DNA of 64,000 nt from Hofstenia miamia (lineage: Eukaryota; Xenacoelomorpha; Acoela; Hofsteniidae). This document shows positions 32,921 through 45,195 of the stretch, in pieces. The stretch spans positions 4,559 through 68,558 of the forward strand of contig CABFPE010000534.1 of NCBI GenBank assembly GCA_900660155.1. The letters run 5' to 3'. The position numbers and the translations under genes were made by a program. Every line of letters starts with the position of its first letter. Within the stretch, counting starts at the first letter, position 1. The notes under the pieces are model-generated. The model had not been told where the DNA came from. It saw only the letters and a program-made list of their open reading frames with translations, and searched no databases.

Positions 32921-34814
32921 NNNNNNNNNNNNNNNNNNNNNNNNNNNNNNNNNNNNNNNNNNNNNNNNNNNNNNNNNNNNNNNNNNNNNNNNNNNNNNNN
33001 NNNNNNNNNNNNNNNNNNNNNNNNNNNNNNNNNNNNNNNNNNNNATATATATATATATATATATATATATATAACAATTGCTTACAACGGTTTTTATATA
33101 TCTTAAATATTTATTCATAGAAGCGATTAAAAATTGTGGGATTACTGATAATATTATGAATTTAAGCATTTCGAAATGAAGCTCAGCTTAGAGAGCTTTC
33201 TTGACTCAATTCTATTTCAACCTAAACATACATGTAACTAGTTATTTGAGCTTATCAACATTAAATATTTAAAAAAACCTAGCGCAATGTAATCAAGTTT
33301 TGGATCTTTGTATATTATTCAAACAAAGCAATTCTTGATATCTTATGGATTGAAGCCTTAATTCGCTTGTCTGTTAATAACAATCGTTGAACAATCGTTT
33401 CTTCTGCATTGCGTTTCTAAATTTCTTCATTGAAAACTTTGAATTTTTTTAGATACAATCTTTGTGTTTGTTTAGGGAGCTCTTAATGTAGACTTGACAG
33501 AATTTCAAACAAATTTGGTGCCATTTCCGCGAATTCACTTTCCACTTGCTACATATTCACCCATTATAAGTGCAGAAAAGGCTCATCATGAACAATTATC
33601 AGTTGCAGATATCACCAACGCTTGTTTCGAGCCAGCGAATCAAATGGTGAAATGTAACCCTCGTACAGGCAAATACATGGCGTGTTGCTTACTTTACAGA
33701 GGGGATGTTGTGCCCAAGGACGTTAACGCTGCAACGAGTGTTATAAAGACCAAGCGAAGTGTGCAGTTTGTTGACTGGTGCCCAACAGGCTTTAAAATAG
33801 GAATATGCGGACAGGTTTGCATACTTCTCGCATTTATTTTTACCTCTTCGTTACAAGTGTGTGCTGTAAATATAATATAGTTTGCGTTTTCAATTCTCAA
33901 AAATATCAAAAATTAATTCCAGAAATAGGAGCGGTTCTCCCACCATCTCCTTGTCTTTAACTTCTAACAACCATCCCCATATTTCAAGTTATAAAACTCA
34001 CAATACGATTCTTCTTAAGCTTAAAATTATTTGTTTGCTTTTACTATGTCTCGATTTGATTACTAGATATTTAATCGCATGCATTTTTAAATGAAGTTGT
34101 GTTTAAGCTTGCGTATATATTATACTCTGCATATACACTTGCTCTAATCCTAACACTTACCATATCCTACTGGAGCTGGTGAGTGATTCCTTTTTGAGCC
34201 ATGTTGTTTATAATTGATGGCCACTTATATTTTTTAGTGATTGTTTTCTACTCTTTCCTAATACAACTGGAACATTTTACAAATAATGCGTAACAAATAC
34301 TTAATGAGCTATTCCCAATGGTCTTTAAGCTGCTTTGGTACATCTCTAATAATATGTTCACTTAATTTAAGTTTTTTCATGTTTTGCAGGAGAAAACTTC
34401 TCAAAAATCTAAATTCATGAGTGATACACGCAAATAATCCGTGCTAGCAACTATTTCCCTATAAAATATATTTTTCGCTCATATGATATGTTTTTTTAAA
34501 ATGATGAATTGAAAATGTATTGTATTTAGGCTCCATCGATTGTGCCTGGCAGCGAATTTGCTCATGTAAACAGATCTGTGTGCATGCTGAGCAATACCAC
34601 TGCTATTTCAGAGGCGTGGTTGAATTTAGTTACCAAATTTAATTTAATGTATTCAAAACGGGCTTTTGTGCATTGGTATGTTGGTGAAGGCATGGAAGAA
34701 GGCGAACTAGCAGAAGCGAAAGAAGACTTGACTTCTCTTGTAAACGATTACAATGAAGTCACACAAGATGGGTGTGGGGAAGATGAAGAAGGTGAAGGCG
34801 CAGAAGAATATTGA
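28982..34814 (+). CDS. Divergent alpha-tubulin (exons 2-7; Met exon missing)
   Basis: Six exons, 28982-29192, 30324-30496, 32183-32311, 32504-32710, 33476-33814 and 34530-34814, join in frame with GT-AG introns to 447 codons plus the Met that must come from an upstream exon (448 aa; usual alpha-tubulin about 450). It is the alpha subunit of the microtubule heterodimer, binding GTP at the non-exchangeable site. Signature GGGTGSG is in exon 4; the DLTEFQ glutamate (E254) that triggers beta-tubulin GTP hydrolysis is in exon 6; the C-terminus is acidic and ends EEY, so detyrosination is possible. Odd points: the luminal K40 loop is four residues shorter, and the usual INYQPPTVVPGGDLAKVQ segment is altered to [18 protein letters not shown]. 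This suggests a specialised (for example testis or ciliary) isotype. No stops or frameshifts, so likely functional. The gene converges on the glycine-receptor-like gene. Confidence 0.93.
29585..30240. repeat. GC-rich repeats in tubulin intron
   Basis: 29585-29880 begins CAGGGTGGGAAGCGGATC and contains CGGGTCGGG and GGCGGGTC words, similar in character to 51449-51755. 29890-30240 carries several copies of a GGC(T)ACGGCCAAAG-like word (near 29892, 30130, 30162 and 30226). Both are insertions into an AT-rich intron; ends and family not resolved. Confidence 0.4.
30324..30496 (+). CDS. alpha-tubulin exon 3
   Basis: Acceptor CAATTTAG. Encodes [36 protein letters not shown] and [13 protein letters not shown], ending at CAG|GTAGCG. 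Matches alpha-tubulin residues about 76-133; the intron positions on both sides (within the Asp codon, and after GLQ) are those of vertebrate TUBA genes. Confidence 0.95.
30853..31613 (+). mobile_element. Internally deleted mariner element in tubulin intron
   Basis: Terminal repeats CAGAGTGAATGGTAAGTAAC (left) and CAGGGTGATTGGTAAGTAAC (right, reversed) agree at 22 of the first 24 bases, each flanked by TA (30851-30852 and 31614-31615). The interior keeps only the N-terminal DNA-binding part of a transposase; the catalytic domain is gone, giving 761 bp against about 1.3 kb for autonomous relatives. It lies in the intron between tubulin exons 3 and 4. Confidence 0.9.
31055..31417 (+). pseudogene. 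Mariner transposase N-terminal domain fragment
   Basis: An open stretch of about 120 codons: [56 protein letters not shown] and the second helix-turn-helix [19 protein letters not shown]. This is the bipartite HTH of IS630/Tc1/mariner transposases (VKKFEETGSVADLPRSGRPR). A stop follows; then [11 protein letters not shown] in another frame; the DDE catalytic core is absent. Confidence 0.8.
32183..32311 (+). CDS. alpha-tubulin exon 4
   Basis: Acceptor ATTGAAG (weak pyrimidine tract). Encodes [20 protein letters not shown] through [10 protein letters not shown], ending AGA|GTAAGT. Holds the tubulin signature that contacts GTP phosphates. 129 bp, phase 0 at both ends. Confidence 0.93.
32504..32710 (+). 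CDS. alpha-tubulin exon 5
   Basis: Acceptor CTATTTAG. Encodes [40 protein letters not shown] and [12 protein letters not shown], ending GAA|GTATGA. 207 bp, phase 0. Contains nucleotide-contacting asparagines of the NEAIYDI and NLNR helices. Confidence 0.95.
32735..32753. repeat. (TA)n microsatellite
   Basis: Short TA run just after tubulin exon 5. Confidence 0.85.
32886..33073. other. Assembly gap inside a TA microsatellite
   Basis: TA runs at 32886-32916 and 33045-33072 flank Ns from 32921 to 33044. The gap is most likely an unresolved long (TA)n array in the intron before tubulin exon 6. Confidence 0.85.
33476..33814 (+). CDS. alpha-tubulin exon 6
   Basis: Acceptor TTGTTTAG. Encodes [20 protein letters not shown] (E254 present), the M-loop [40 protein letters not shown] and [18 protein letters not shown], ending CAG|GTTTGC. 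339 bp. The last few residues depart from the near-invariant INYQPP. Confidence 0.96.
34530..34814 (+). CDS. alpha-tubulin exon 7 (terminal)
   Basis: Acceptor TTGTATTTAG. Encodes [40 protein letters not shown] and the acidic tail [11 protein letters not shown], then TGA. The helix H11/H12 surface ([17 protein letters not shown]) that kinesins touch is conserved; GSEFAHVN replaces GGDLAKVQ. Confidence 0.96.
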   Translation, partial: APSIVPGSEFAHVNRSVCMLSNTTAISEAWLNLVTKFNLMYSKRAFVHWYVGEGMEEGELAEAKEDLTSLVNDYNEVTQDGCGEDEEGEGAEEY

Positions 34815-35576
34815 CAGAAATATTCGAAAACTCTATTAAACAAACATTTCAATTAATTTCAACATTATTAATAAATAACCTTCTAGTTATTTTTCAAATT
34901 TCATTTTAATCTAAATTATACACGTGTCTAAAAGCAATAGGAAGTTTTTCTTAGAATCCCCTAAATCACTTATTTAATTTAACAGCCTTTTCAATGAAGT
35001 ATTAGAAACTTAAAGTAAATCTTAAATAACAGTAGCTACTCAGGTTTTGAAATATGTAATAAATTGAATCACGTTTTGCAGTGAAATCTATTAATGTGGC
35101 TTTTTGGTTTAATGCTTTTCACATTAAAATTCATGCATTAAGTTTTTATTGAAAATCAAAATCGCAAAATGAGATTTCTTTTGTCTCAGGAATTTCAGCA
35201 TTAAAACGAGTGACATAATTTAAAGGTGTAATAGAGATAATCCCATTCCTAAATCCTCATATATTCTACGTAATCTAAACGCAACATATGCACTATGTGA
35301 TAAAAACACTGCTAGCATTAATCAGGTATACGATTACGAAATTTCCATATACAGTATCTTATACTAGAATTTACTATGTCCGTATTTTATTCAAACTCTA
35401 TTCGACTCTATGATCCTACAAGTCCATTAATTCAACAACATTAGATCCTTTAGTTAAAACTTTCTTCATGATTATTGAATCTTACAGATGCACTGCTCAT
35501 TTTTCTCCAACAGAAAACAGTTATTTAATAAAGAAAATGGAAATTCAAAGTTAAAAACGTTTGCATGTATATAACG
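34815..35576. other. Short convergent intergenic region
   Basis: 762 bp between the tubulin stop (plus) and the glycine-receptor-like stop (minus). It holds the tubulin poly(A) signal and, for the opposite gene, a TTTATT at 35386-35391 (AATAAA on the minus strand). No other feature seen. Confidence 0.6.
34870..34875 (+). promoter_or_regulatory. Likely poly(A) signal of alpha-tubulin
   Basis: AATAAA 55 bp after the tubulin stop codon, in an AT-rich 3' flank; the first such hexamer downstream. Confidence 0.55.
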
Positions 35577-35828
35577 CTATTTATCTCTGTATAAAATTAA
35601 AAAATGGGTCCAATAGTAGGCATTGAAGAGCGCAAAAGCAAATGGAAAAAGAATTCTTGAGAAGTTATCTATTCGCGATGGCATGTCCTTCATTGCATCA
35701 GACGGGGATACTTCAGGCGTGACACTGATCAGTGATTCTTTACTTGGAAGCTGACAAACATCGAATGCATCATCTTCTATGCCATCCTTCATTAACTCTT
35801 CTATATGATTCTTGTAAACAGCGTTGGC
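35577..35828 (-). CDS. GlyR-like terminal exon (loop end, M4)
   Basis: Acceptor AGAATTTTAG. Encodes [16 protein letters not shown], an acidic loop, then [20 protein letters not shown] and [11 protein letters not shown]-stop, matching GlyR IDRLSRIxFPLxFxxFNLxYWxTY, the fourth membrane helix. 84 codons with stop, phase 0 start. Confidence 0.9.
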   Translation of the reverse strand, partial: ANAVYKNHIEELMKDGIEDDAFDVCQLPSKESLISVTPEVSPSDAMKDMPSRIDNFSRILFPFAFALFNAYYWTHFLILYRDK

Positions 35829-38800
35829 CTAAAATTCTGAGGTTATGCTAAAGTCAATCAATGTTTAACAGTAACAATACGCTGCAATTTGTATTTCAAA
35901 CGCATATATGGGAGTGTATTAGCATACTTTAAAAATAACAAAACCAGTCTGGACTGGAACTTAAACATGGGAGCGGAATTTGCAATTGAGTTTGGAATAG
36001 AAATAGGGATGGCAAGGGTGATGGAACTAAGGTATCTAGGAATGATCAACCGATAGGTTCTTCAATTTGAAATAATGATCAAATCTATATTCTAATACTA
36101 TACAGGAAATTCCTGCAATCAATAACTGAAATCGTGAAATAGGACGTTGAATTAATTGATAAGGAATGGTATTAATTGTAAATTTAAATGAAAATCTGAT
36201 CAGCTAGGATGCAACTTTGACTAAGGCTTTGCTTGAAAATTTTCATCAGTAAATTTCGACATTATTTCTATAAATATTTCCATTACAGGACTACATTTTC
36301 AATCAAATAGAAATAATTGAACGATGTGCGAAAGAGACATAATTTAATTAAAAAGAATGATTTCAAAACAAAACGTGGAAATTGAATTATGGATTTTAGT
36401 AAGTTACAAAGGCCTGGGAAAACAAAAGTAAAAGAAAATTTTGTTAAAGTTATTTACACTTTGATAAATAATTGCCAGATATCTCGCGTATAAAGTTCTC
36501 TGAAAACTTGAAAATCCAAAACTGCTTTGGCTAGAATTTTATATCACATGCTACAATAATTTAATTAACCTAGAATTTACAGATATATCTAATGGAAAAG
36601 TTCAAACTACACTTAAAAGGTTCATGTATTCAATTGTAGAGTACGAATATACGATTCTAAGTGCTAAACTTTGACGGCAAGCGTTACTCAGTGAAATTCT
36701 ATTATAATTTTTTTAGTAGAAAAGGATGGGAAATATAAACTCAGAAATTGACCAAATATTTTCTTGAAGATAATAATTTCAATTAAATCAATTAGAGTGC
36801 TTAGATCTCTTAAATAAAATTGTATGAAAATAAATTGTCAAATCTCACAAATTTTTTATCCTGCAATAAGTGACTCATTATTCAGAACCAGCGTAGGGAT
36901 TGTTAAAAGTACTCACATTAGGAAAGCCTAGAGTAGACTGAGGACAGCTTTGTGTGTTCTCAACCATCAAATAATCATATCAAACATGGAGTGTTAGAAA
37001 TAATATTGAAGGGAGAACGAATATGAGATAATTTGAGATATGTCTTTTAAGGTAAGGACCAGGGACGTAAGCAGAATTTTCTCACGGAGAAGTGACACTG
37101 CAGTCGCGATTAAGTAAAAGACCAAAAGCAGGGAGAAGCCCTGGAAAATTTTTGAAAACATAAAACAAATGTACACTAAAAAATGCATTTCATCTCTTCA
37201 GTTGTCAAAATTCTTTAATTTTTTACCAAAACATTTTTTGATGTAATCAATGATAATCAATTTTGAAAACCTGCGTACACCACTGGTGAGGACCCCTAAT
37301 ACACGTTCAAATTTCAAAAAAATCAAGATTCAGTTTTGGCCATAAATGTATTGGAAGGTATCAAGTTTCTTATACTAATAAAAAATTTATGGAATTTTGA
37401 TACTTCAGTCGATTTCAATTTTAACCAAAAATATCATATTTGCTAAAAATATAAGTTTTGCCTAACAAGAAAGCCTTAGCAACAAAGATACCCTTTGTTT
37501 TTTTCACTAATTACCTCCCAAATAGGTAAAATGAAACAACATTATTGAATTGCTCAGCATAGAGACATCTTTGATACCAGAAAAATCAACCCAGATATTT
37601 TGTAGTAGTTGATATCATTTTATAAAAATGTTTTATAAAATATAAAAAATAACTCTAAAGATTTTCAATGGTTTAGTCTGATTTTTTCTAGGTATGCTCC
37701 CAGATGTATTATCTAGACCCTGAACTAGAATCTATGCAAAACTTTTACATTCGTGGTCACAATGAAGGTCAATGTCACAAGAAATAGAACATTTTTGTGA
37801 AAAAATTAGCAACTTTTAGAAATTACCACCTTAGAACAAGCCAAATATTTTCATGGAGAAATTCTTTATCAGTCCTTATATAGTTGTAGCAGTCTATGTA
37901 CTTCACAAATAACATATAAATTTTAGTTTTACTTTGAATCTGTTTAAATGTGTATAACATTTTCAAATTTAACAAAGTGTAAGGAAAGGAAAACAAAAGA
38001 GCACAAATTTGTAGTGAGAACAGCAGCAGAGGTCATAAAATATTTCTGCAAGATCAAACGATGACAAGGATTAGATTTACTACAAAAGGGGCATTTAATC
38101 ATGACTGAAATCATTAAATTGTTACTGTGATTGCCTCTTTATTCACCTGCTTAAAAATTTATGGAATTTAGATACTTCAGTCGATTTCAATTTTACTGTG
38201 TCAACATCTTAGAATAATTAATGCACTAGATTGTCTAGATCAGATTTTCAATTTAGCTGGTTTTCACCCCCGGACAGCTTTGTAATGAAGAATTTTTAAA
38301 ATCCTTTCACTCTAAGCATTTCTTGAAAATTATACATTTCTATATTTAATTAAACTAAAATTCAAGAAATAGCATACATTATTAATTTTGAAATGTGGGA
38401 AGGACAAAATTAAATAAATCTATCAAAGTATATAAAAAAATGTATCATTTAAATGATTTATTAATCATTAAAAAATTCCTTGGATGACATGAAGAAAAAT
38501 TTAGCAGTGAAATTAAAATATCTGTATTTCCATAATTAACACATGGTCAATTTTGCACTCTAAATCTTTTTGTAATTCTCATCTTAAAAAGCCTAAAATG
38601 ATTTATTAGTTGAGATAGTCTGTCAAGTTTTTAAATTTTAATATATAAACCTATTACTAAAAACCCAAAATAATCCTTCCAATTCTTAAAAATTCTGCAA
38701 AGATACTCACAAATGGCCGTTTCTTTTTTTCTTTTTTAATGGCATCTTTTCTTGTACTAAGGAAGTTGACTGCGGAAAACTCCAGCAAAGCTAGAAAAAC

Positions 38801-41800
38801 AAATAGCAAGCAGACTGCCATCCAAACATCGATGGCTTTAATATAGGAGACCTTAAATAGAAGCATTTTGTAATATATAAGAGGATCCAATTAAATTATA
38901 TAAAATACAACAAAAGAATAAGTCATTACATAATTATTAATAATATATTTTGCACTTAACTGTAAACCCAGTGAAGAAATGTGTGGATATTGAAAATTTC
39001 AAAATCATAAAGTAATGAATTTATATCTATCAACAAATGTTAATTACTCGTGGCAGTGATTCTTGGGCAGACGATGTTTGTGTAGTCATTGTGAGAACGG
39101 TTGTAATTCCCAAGCCTACACGTGCAGTGGCAGTATTGGCATCAATCCAAAATGATATCCAACTCAGGCAGACTATGAGAAATGTGGGTATGTATGTTTG
39201 AATGAAATAGTATCCAGTTTGCCTTTGAAGATGTATTAAGGCCTCAACGCATGGATAACTACCTAAATTTGTTTAAAATAATTAAAAGTTTTAAGACTTA
39301 AAAACTCACTAAAGGTAAGTTAATATTTCAATTTGATTGTAAAATACCTGATTTTGCATTAGTGCTTTTTATATGCACTTAAATTGTATACGTTAACATA
39401 TTCTTCTAATGATCAGAAATTAAATAATGATTACCTGTGATGTAGTCCCGTTTGCAAACGTTTGTATTGTAGCTCACAATAGTGAATTGGGGCAGTTCAA
39501 CTGATTTCTCTAAGCTTAAGGGATTTTTTTCAACCCAGTTGAAAACAATGTCCTTCTTTGTGTATGCATCTAAACATATATTAGTTTTTTAGAATTTCAA
39601 CCAACATGGTGAGCTTATAATATCTTAATGTAAATCTTACAGCTTTCCAATTCAATTCTACACGTTTGCTTATCCATTGGAAATCTGTGCAACTTCATAT
39701 TGCAGGACAATGTTAAACTGAGTCTAAACAGTAAACAATTTATTACAGGTAGTCCCGAAAGTTCTCTGTATTATTGCATACTATTAACACACAACACAAC
39801 ACAAAACATTTAAGACATGACAACAGTTAGAGCGTTAATGATGAGTATGACGGACTATCTTTTTTTGGCTGCAGGCATATATAAGCGCGGTGACGTCACA
39901 AACAAAAATCATAGTTACGTGTTGTTTCTCGTTTTATGGAAAAGCAACAACTGCGTCTTCTCATCAACTACGACTTTCGCAGCAAATTGTCGGCAAGGCA
40001 ATGTCATGACCGTTTGCATGCTGCATATCCAGACATTACAATTTCTTATGAAGCAGTCAGGTCGTGGTTTGCGCGGTTCCGAAGTAGGAATGAATCTTTG
40101 CAAGAACAAGATCGCTCAGGCAGACCAGCGACTGCGTGCACAACTGACAACATCGAGGCTGTCCGAGAGCTGCTAATGGGGGATAGACGGATTTCCTACA
40201 ATCGTCTACAGACACAGCTTGGGATTGGCAGAAATGCTATTCAGTCCATTCTTCATGAGCTTCTTCAACACCTCCGCCTTCACCATGACAATGCCCCAGC
40301 GCATTCAGCAGCCGTCACCACAGACTTCATTTTTGACAATGGAGTTCGACTGTTGCCACATCCGCCTTATTCTCCGGATTTTTCACCGGCTGACTTCTTT
40401 TTGTTTGGGTGTGTCAAAGAAAAATTGCGAGGCCGCGAGTTTGGCTGTCCAGACGACGCTGTTCTTGCGTACGAGGAGGAGCTGGGAAAAATATCAGCAA
40501 ATATGTGGTGTTCAGCCTTCGATAACTGGTTTGAGCGGTGTGGAATGTGCATTAATGTAAATGGTAATTATGTTGATTAAAAATATATGCCTTTTTTGCA
40601 TTTCAATTGTTTTTGTTCGTATGACGGGGTAATACAGAGAACTTTCGGGACTACCTGTATATACTAATTGTCAATATATTTTAATTTGCATATTTTATGT
40701 TCAGATGGAAATTTTTACCTGTGACTAAATTAATTTCAAGTGATTGCTGATTACATTGTCAAGAAAGCCAACCGGATGCTCTTCCTGATAATAAGAAGGA
40801 TGAGGAAGATATACTCTATAATCTATAATTTTGTATTTTACTCTTGGGAAATCATTTATAAGCACATTTTTGCACTTTTACATTTGAGAGTTTCACTAAT
40901 AGATTCTGCTTCGAAATATCGTATAATTTGATAATGCCAATAATTAATGTCTGAATCATTTTATATAGTATAAATTCTTAAATGAATTTAATTATAATTT
41001 TTTAGCATTGTAAAAATTTGATTCTATCTCCGTATTCAAGTAGAAATTACAAACTGTAACACTAGATGGCATTAAACTAGAATTATGAACTAAAACACAA
41101 ATTGTTTAGTCAATAATTTATGTACCCTAATAAATCTAAGACCTTCTTAAACGTTTAAGACGGTCTTGAATAAATCAAGTCCTATGTTTTAACCTCAATA
41201 TATATATTGATAATCTTATATTTGATAATTCTATATTTAATGATTGGTCAGGAAATTGTGAATTGAAGAAGTGTTTCAAAAGATTCACAAAGAACAATCC
41301 TAGTGTAGACATGACCTACTAGAGTTACGGCCACATATGTTGCAGAAACCTCTCAAATCGAGAGGCTTAAGTTTTTACTTGAATTTATTCAGTATTCATG
41401 ATGTCTCAAATTAACTATTCCTGTTTGTGTTGTAGTTATGATACAAAATGATACAGTGATATATTTGTTGCCAAAATGAAATGTTTTTGTATTATTTCTT
41501 TGTGGTGTTAACTTTTGTTCATTGTTAATTCTTGAGTTAAGAAAATGAAACCCAGAAGAATTGTTTAATAAAGAAGAGCTTAAGGTCGGATCTCTATAAA
41601 ATTGAAATGATATTTACAAAAAGCTTCAAAATTTTCTTATCAAGCTCTTCATCTTGGAAACAACAAACAATCTGTACCACCGGCTCTTTCAATTTTTGAT
41701 AAAACTACTATAGTTGCTACTCGGAGCTACCTGACGAGCAGAGAAGATATGGCTTAATTTCTGGAAATGGTAAATATCTAGTGCTTAGTTTTTATTAGGT

Positions 41801-44260
41801 CTGCGAGAAGTAATTGTATCAGACAGAATCTTTGCTTGTAGATCATTATTAATTGAAGATATAGATTTTTGAAAAGAAGACCTGAGTCCCGCCCTTCTTC
41901 GACGAAGCTAAACTATTGCAGGACTTGGACTCTCATTCAGTTGACATTCAAGAGAGCATTTTAGATGATGACAGTCTTGAAGTTTCAACTTATATTGCTG
42001 GACATATTCGCAGGAAATGAGAGAAACGATCGGAATGCCTTATTTGCAAGAGCAAATTATTTGCAACTGAAGATGACCTTCTAAACTGTAACTATTTGAA
42101 ATTCTTATCAAGAGGAGGATTAGCTGTGCCTTTGCCGACATTAGAATGTCTTGTAAGCAACTGCTTTGCTACATTTGACTATGTATCAGAATTTATATTG
42201 ACAAAAATATACTAAAAGTTCGATGTATTTGCTCACAAATATTGCAACGATATACTCCAGCAGTTTATTTGCAAAGATCATTGTCAGTGGGGATTTAAGT
42301 AAGCCTTCATTCCTGTAGTCAATTGCTTTCTCTAATAATAGAAAGAAACTTGATAATAATTCTGTGCGTAAAGATAACATGTCAGAATTTTAAAGGTCAA
42401 AGAAGCAAAAAGTATGTAGAGAAATTTTCCAATTTTTCTATGTACATCTATGGCTTTATTTACTGTGTTTTATGTAAACAGCATTAATTATTAAATTGTG
42501 ATATTTCATTTTAAACATTAAAATACATATTTTCAATAACGAGATATTTCTTTATTTGATATAGGTACCTTTTTAATTCACAGAAATAACAGTAAAACGT
42601 GAAAATTACGTAGAAAAATAAATAAAAATTTATTTTTAAATATGATATCTAGGCTACGTAATAATTACAGCCACCCTCTCGATTTGAGAGGTTTCTACAA
42701 CATATGTGGTCGTATCTCTAGTAGGTCATGGTGTAGAAAGTTTAGTAATATTGAACCTAGTCTTTACCTATGCAATCTTTTAAAAAAACATAATTTTTAT
42801 CCAAGAGTTTAGAAAACTTTTTCAAACTGTGATTTATGTAGTCTGGAGCTCTTGAAAACTTAATGTCAATTATCTATAAATACATAATGAGCGAAGATGC
42901 CAATATTAAGAAAAGAATGTGTTATTTAGTGTCAATGAATACAACAACAAAATTTGTTGCAAGTTTAGTACTCAAATATAGATGAATATTTTTTATAATA
43001 CGACACATAGTAACAAAATTTTTCAGTGACTTTAAGCAAGAGGCCTAGCCAGCCCAGGTAATGTTTGGGCATAAAAATATATCAGCGGCACCGTTCAATA
43101 TTCAGATTTGAATCAGATTGCATAATTTATGGGGTACACTAGAAGAATTCAAAGGTATAATTTAATCAATAATAAGTCAAGTACACCTATAATGACACGC
43201 CGAATTTTAGTAGCGTTTAGGGTTTTGCCAGAAAAGTATTGTCTTCGTCCCAATCTCATTTAGTTTTATTCGATTTAGTTCCAGTCACATTAGAATCTTA
43301 TGAAGTTTGTCTTTTCAAATGATCACATGTGGTCCTAAGGGATAAAATCAATGTGTACAAATTTGGTCAACATTATGAATGTCATTCTGAATTCCGTGAT
43401 CCCAGCTTCTCCCTTTACGATCACAGTTAAATGTTCCAGTTCAACTGACATAATGAGCAAAACCCATCATAGGCCTAGTATTGGCCTGAACTTAGCATTG
43501 CTATCAAATAAAAGTCATTTCTCTTTTTGGAATTTATTCTGTTGGGGCAATGTTTAAAATATGATGAACAAATTTTCAATTCATTTAAAATTGCTATCGA
43601 AATAATTTTCACCGTTCTCATTTCATAATTCAGAAATGAGATACTCTCGCACTACAAAATTTAACGTAAAATCTTGACATTTGTACTACTTCTGACGTCA
43701 TACAATGCCACTTAACAATTTATTTTAAGAAATGAAAAATGCAACGCACTACTGACTGCAATGTAATATAAAACAATGACATTTCAATAAAATTTGTTTC
43801 AAACCCTGTCTTTTCATTCTCAAAAAATAAATACAATATATGACACGAATGAAAATGAACTAAATAACTCAGACAATTTTTTACAATTTGTGAAAGTTGC
43901 TATGAAACTCACTAGATAATAAAGCTATTTAAAATCTGAAAACACAACTAGATAGAGAAACGCGTTTTTTTCATTTTAATCCGTTGCCATGAACTGTACG
44001 CTAGGAATGTAATGAATTTGAATGTTTTTACAAAAATCGGATTTTCCAATGAAAAAGTTGACGCCTTGAAATATAGCAGGGGAGTACATTCTCCCATAGA
44101 TGCGCCGAAATCCCAATATTTCAAATTTCTTCATAGGCTAGCAGGACGTTGATAGACAGTGTGGATAAAACCGTTTGTGTCTTTAAAGGTACAATTTACA
44201 GCTTTGAGTCAAAGAAACTTTGTGAATTGTAAATGCGGTTTTGTTTAAAAATGATGTTTC

Positions 44261-44333
<73 letters not shown>

Positions 44334-45125
44334 GATTTATTATCCATACATAGACACTAAACAGTAGTATAAATAACAAATTTACATTAATAATGTACAT
44401 AAAGCACTCTGCATAAACGCCATAAACATAATGCATATTTCTTACATTTATTTTTAATAGCATAGTCAAGGTTATTTAAAAACTATTGTTGGAAGAAATC
44501 TTTTAATGATATATTTATGTGTTTCAAAGATCCGTATAAATTTATGGAAGTATCTTAATGTATATAATTAGCAAGAATAGAAATTTTATTTAAATAATAA
44601 GATCTGATTAGGAAAGTGGAAGGGAGGGACATTTGTTAATTGTTATCAGTCATTTTGTTATTTTTTGGAAAATATTGAAACGAATTTCAAGTAAGTCCTC
44701 TATCACACCTGTATTTTTCATAAACTTCCTCGAATCTTGAATACATAAAATTATTTGAGGTGTAAACTATTTTTGAAATTTACTTCAAAAACTAACATTT
44801 TCCAGCGTTTATGTTCAAAAATTCATCCCAAGACAAAATTAAGAAATCAAGATACAATGTTATTATTAANAATGTAATGAATTTGAATGTTTTTACAAAA
44901 ATCGGATTTTCCAATGAAAAAGTTGACGCCTTGAAATATAGCAGGGGAGTACATTCTCCCATAGATGCGCCGAAATCCCAATATTTCAAATTTCTTCATA
45001 GGCTAGCAGGACGTTGATAGACAGTGTGGATAAAACCGTTTGTGTCTTTAAAGGTACAATTTACAGCTTTGAGTCAAAGAAACTTTGTGAATTGTAAATG
45101 CGGTTTTGTTTAAAAATGATGTTTC

Positions 45126-45195
<70 letters not shown>

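Noticed and set aside
37381-38200. A 45-bp sequence (ATACTTCAGTCGATTTCAATTT) repeated at 37400 and 38170
   Set aside because: Too short and isolated to define an element; noted only as a small local duplication within an intron.
44260-44469. Open frame ending in a poly-tyrosine run (also 45125-45331, and the poly-Asn/poly-Tyr frames at 15705-16040)
   Set aside because: The runs are translations of (AAT)n microsatellites, here most likely LINE tails; no protein similarity outside the run except the piggyBac N-terminus at 15705, annotated as such.
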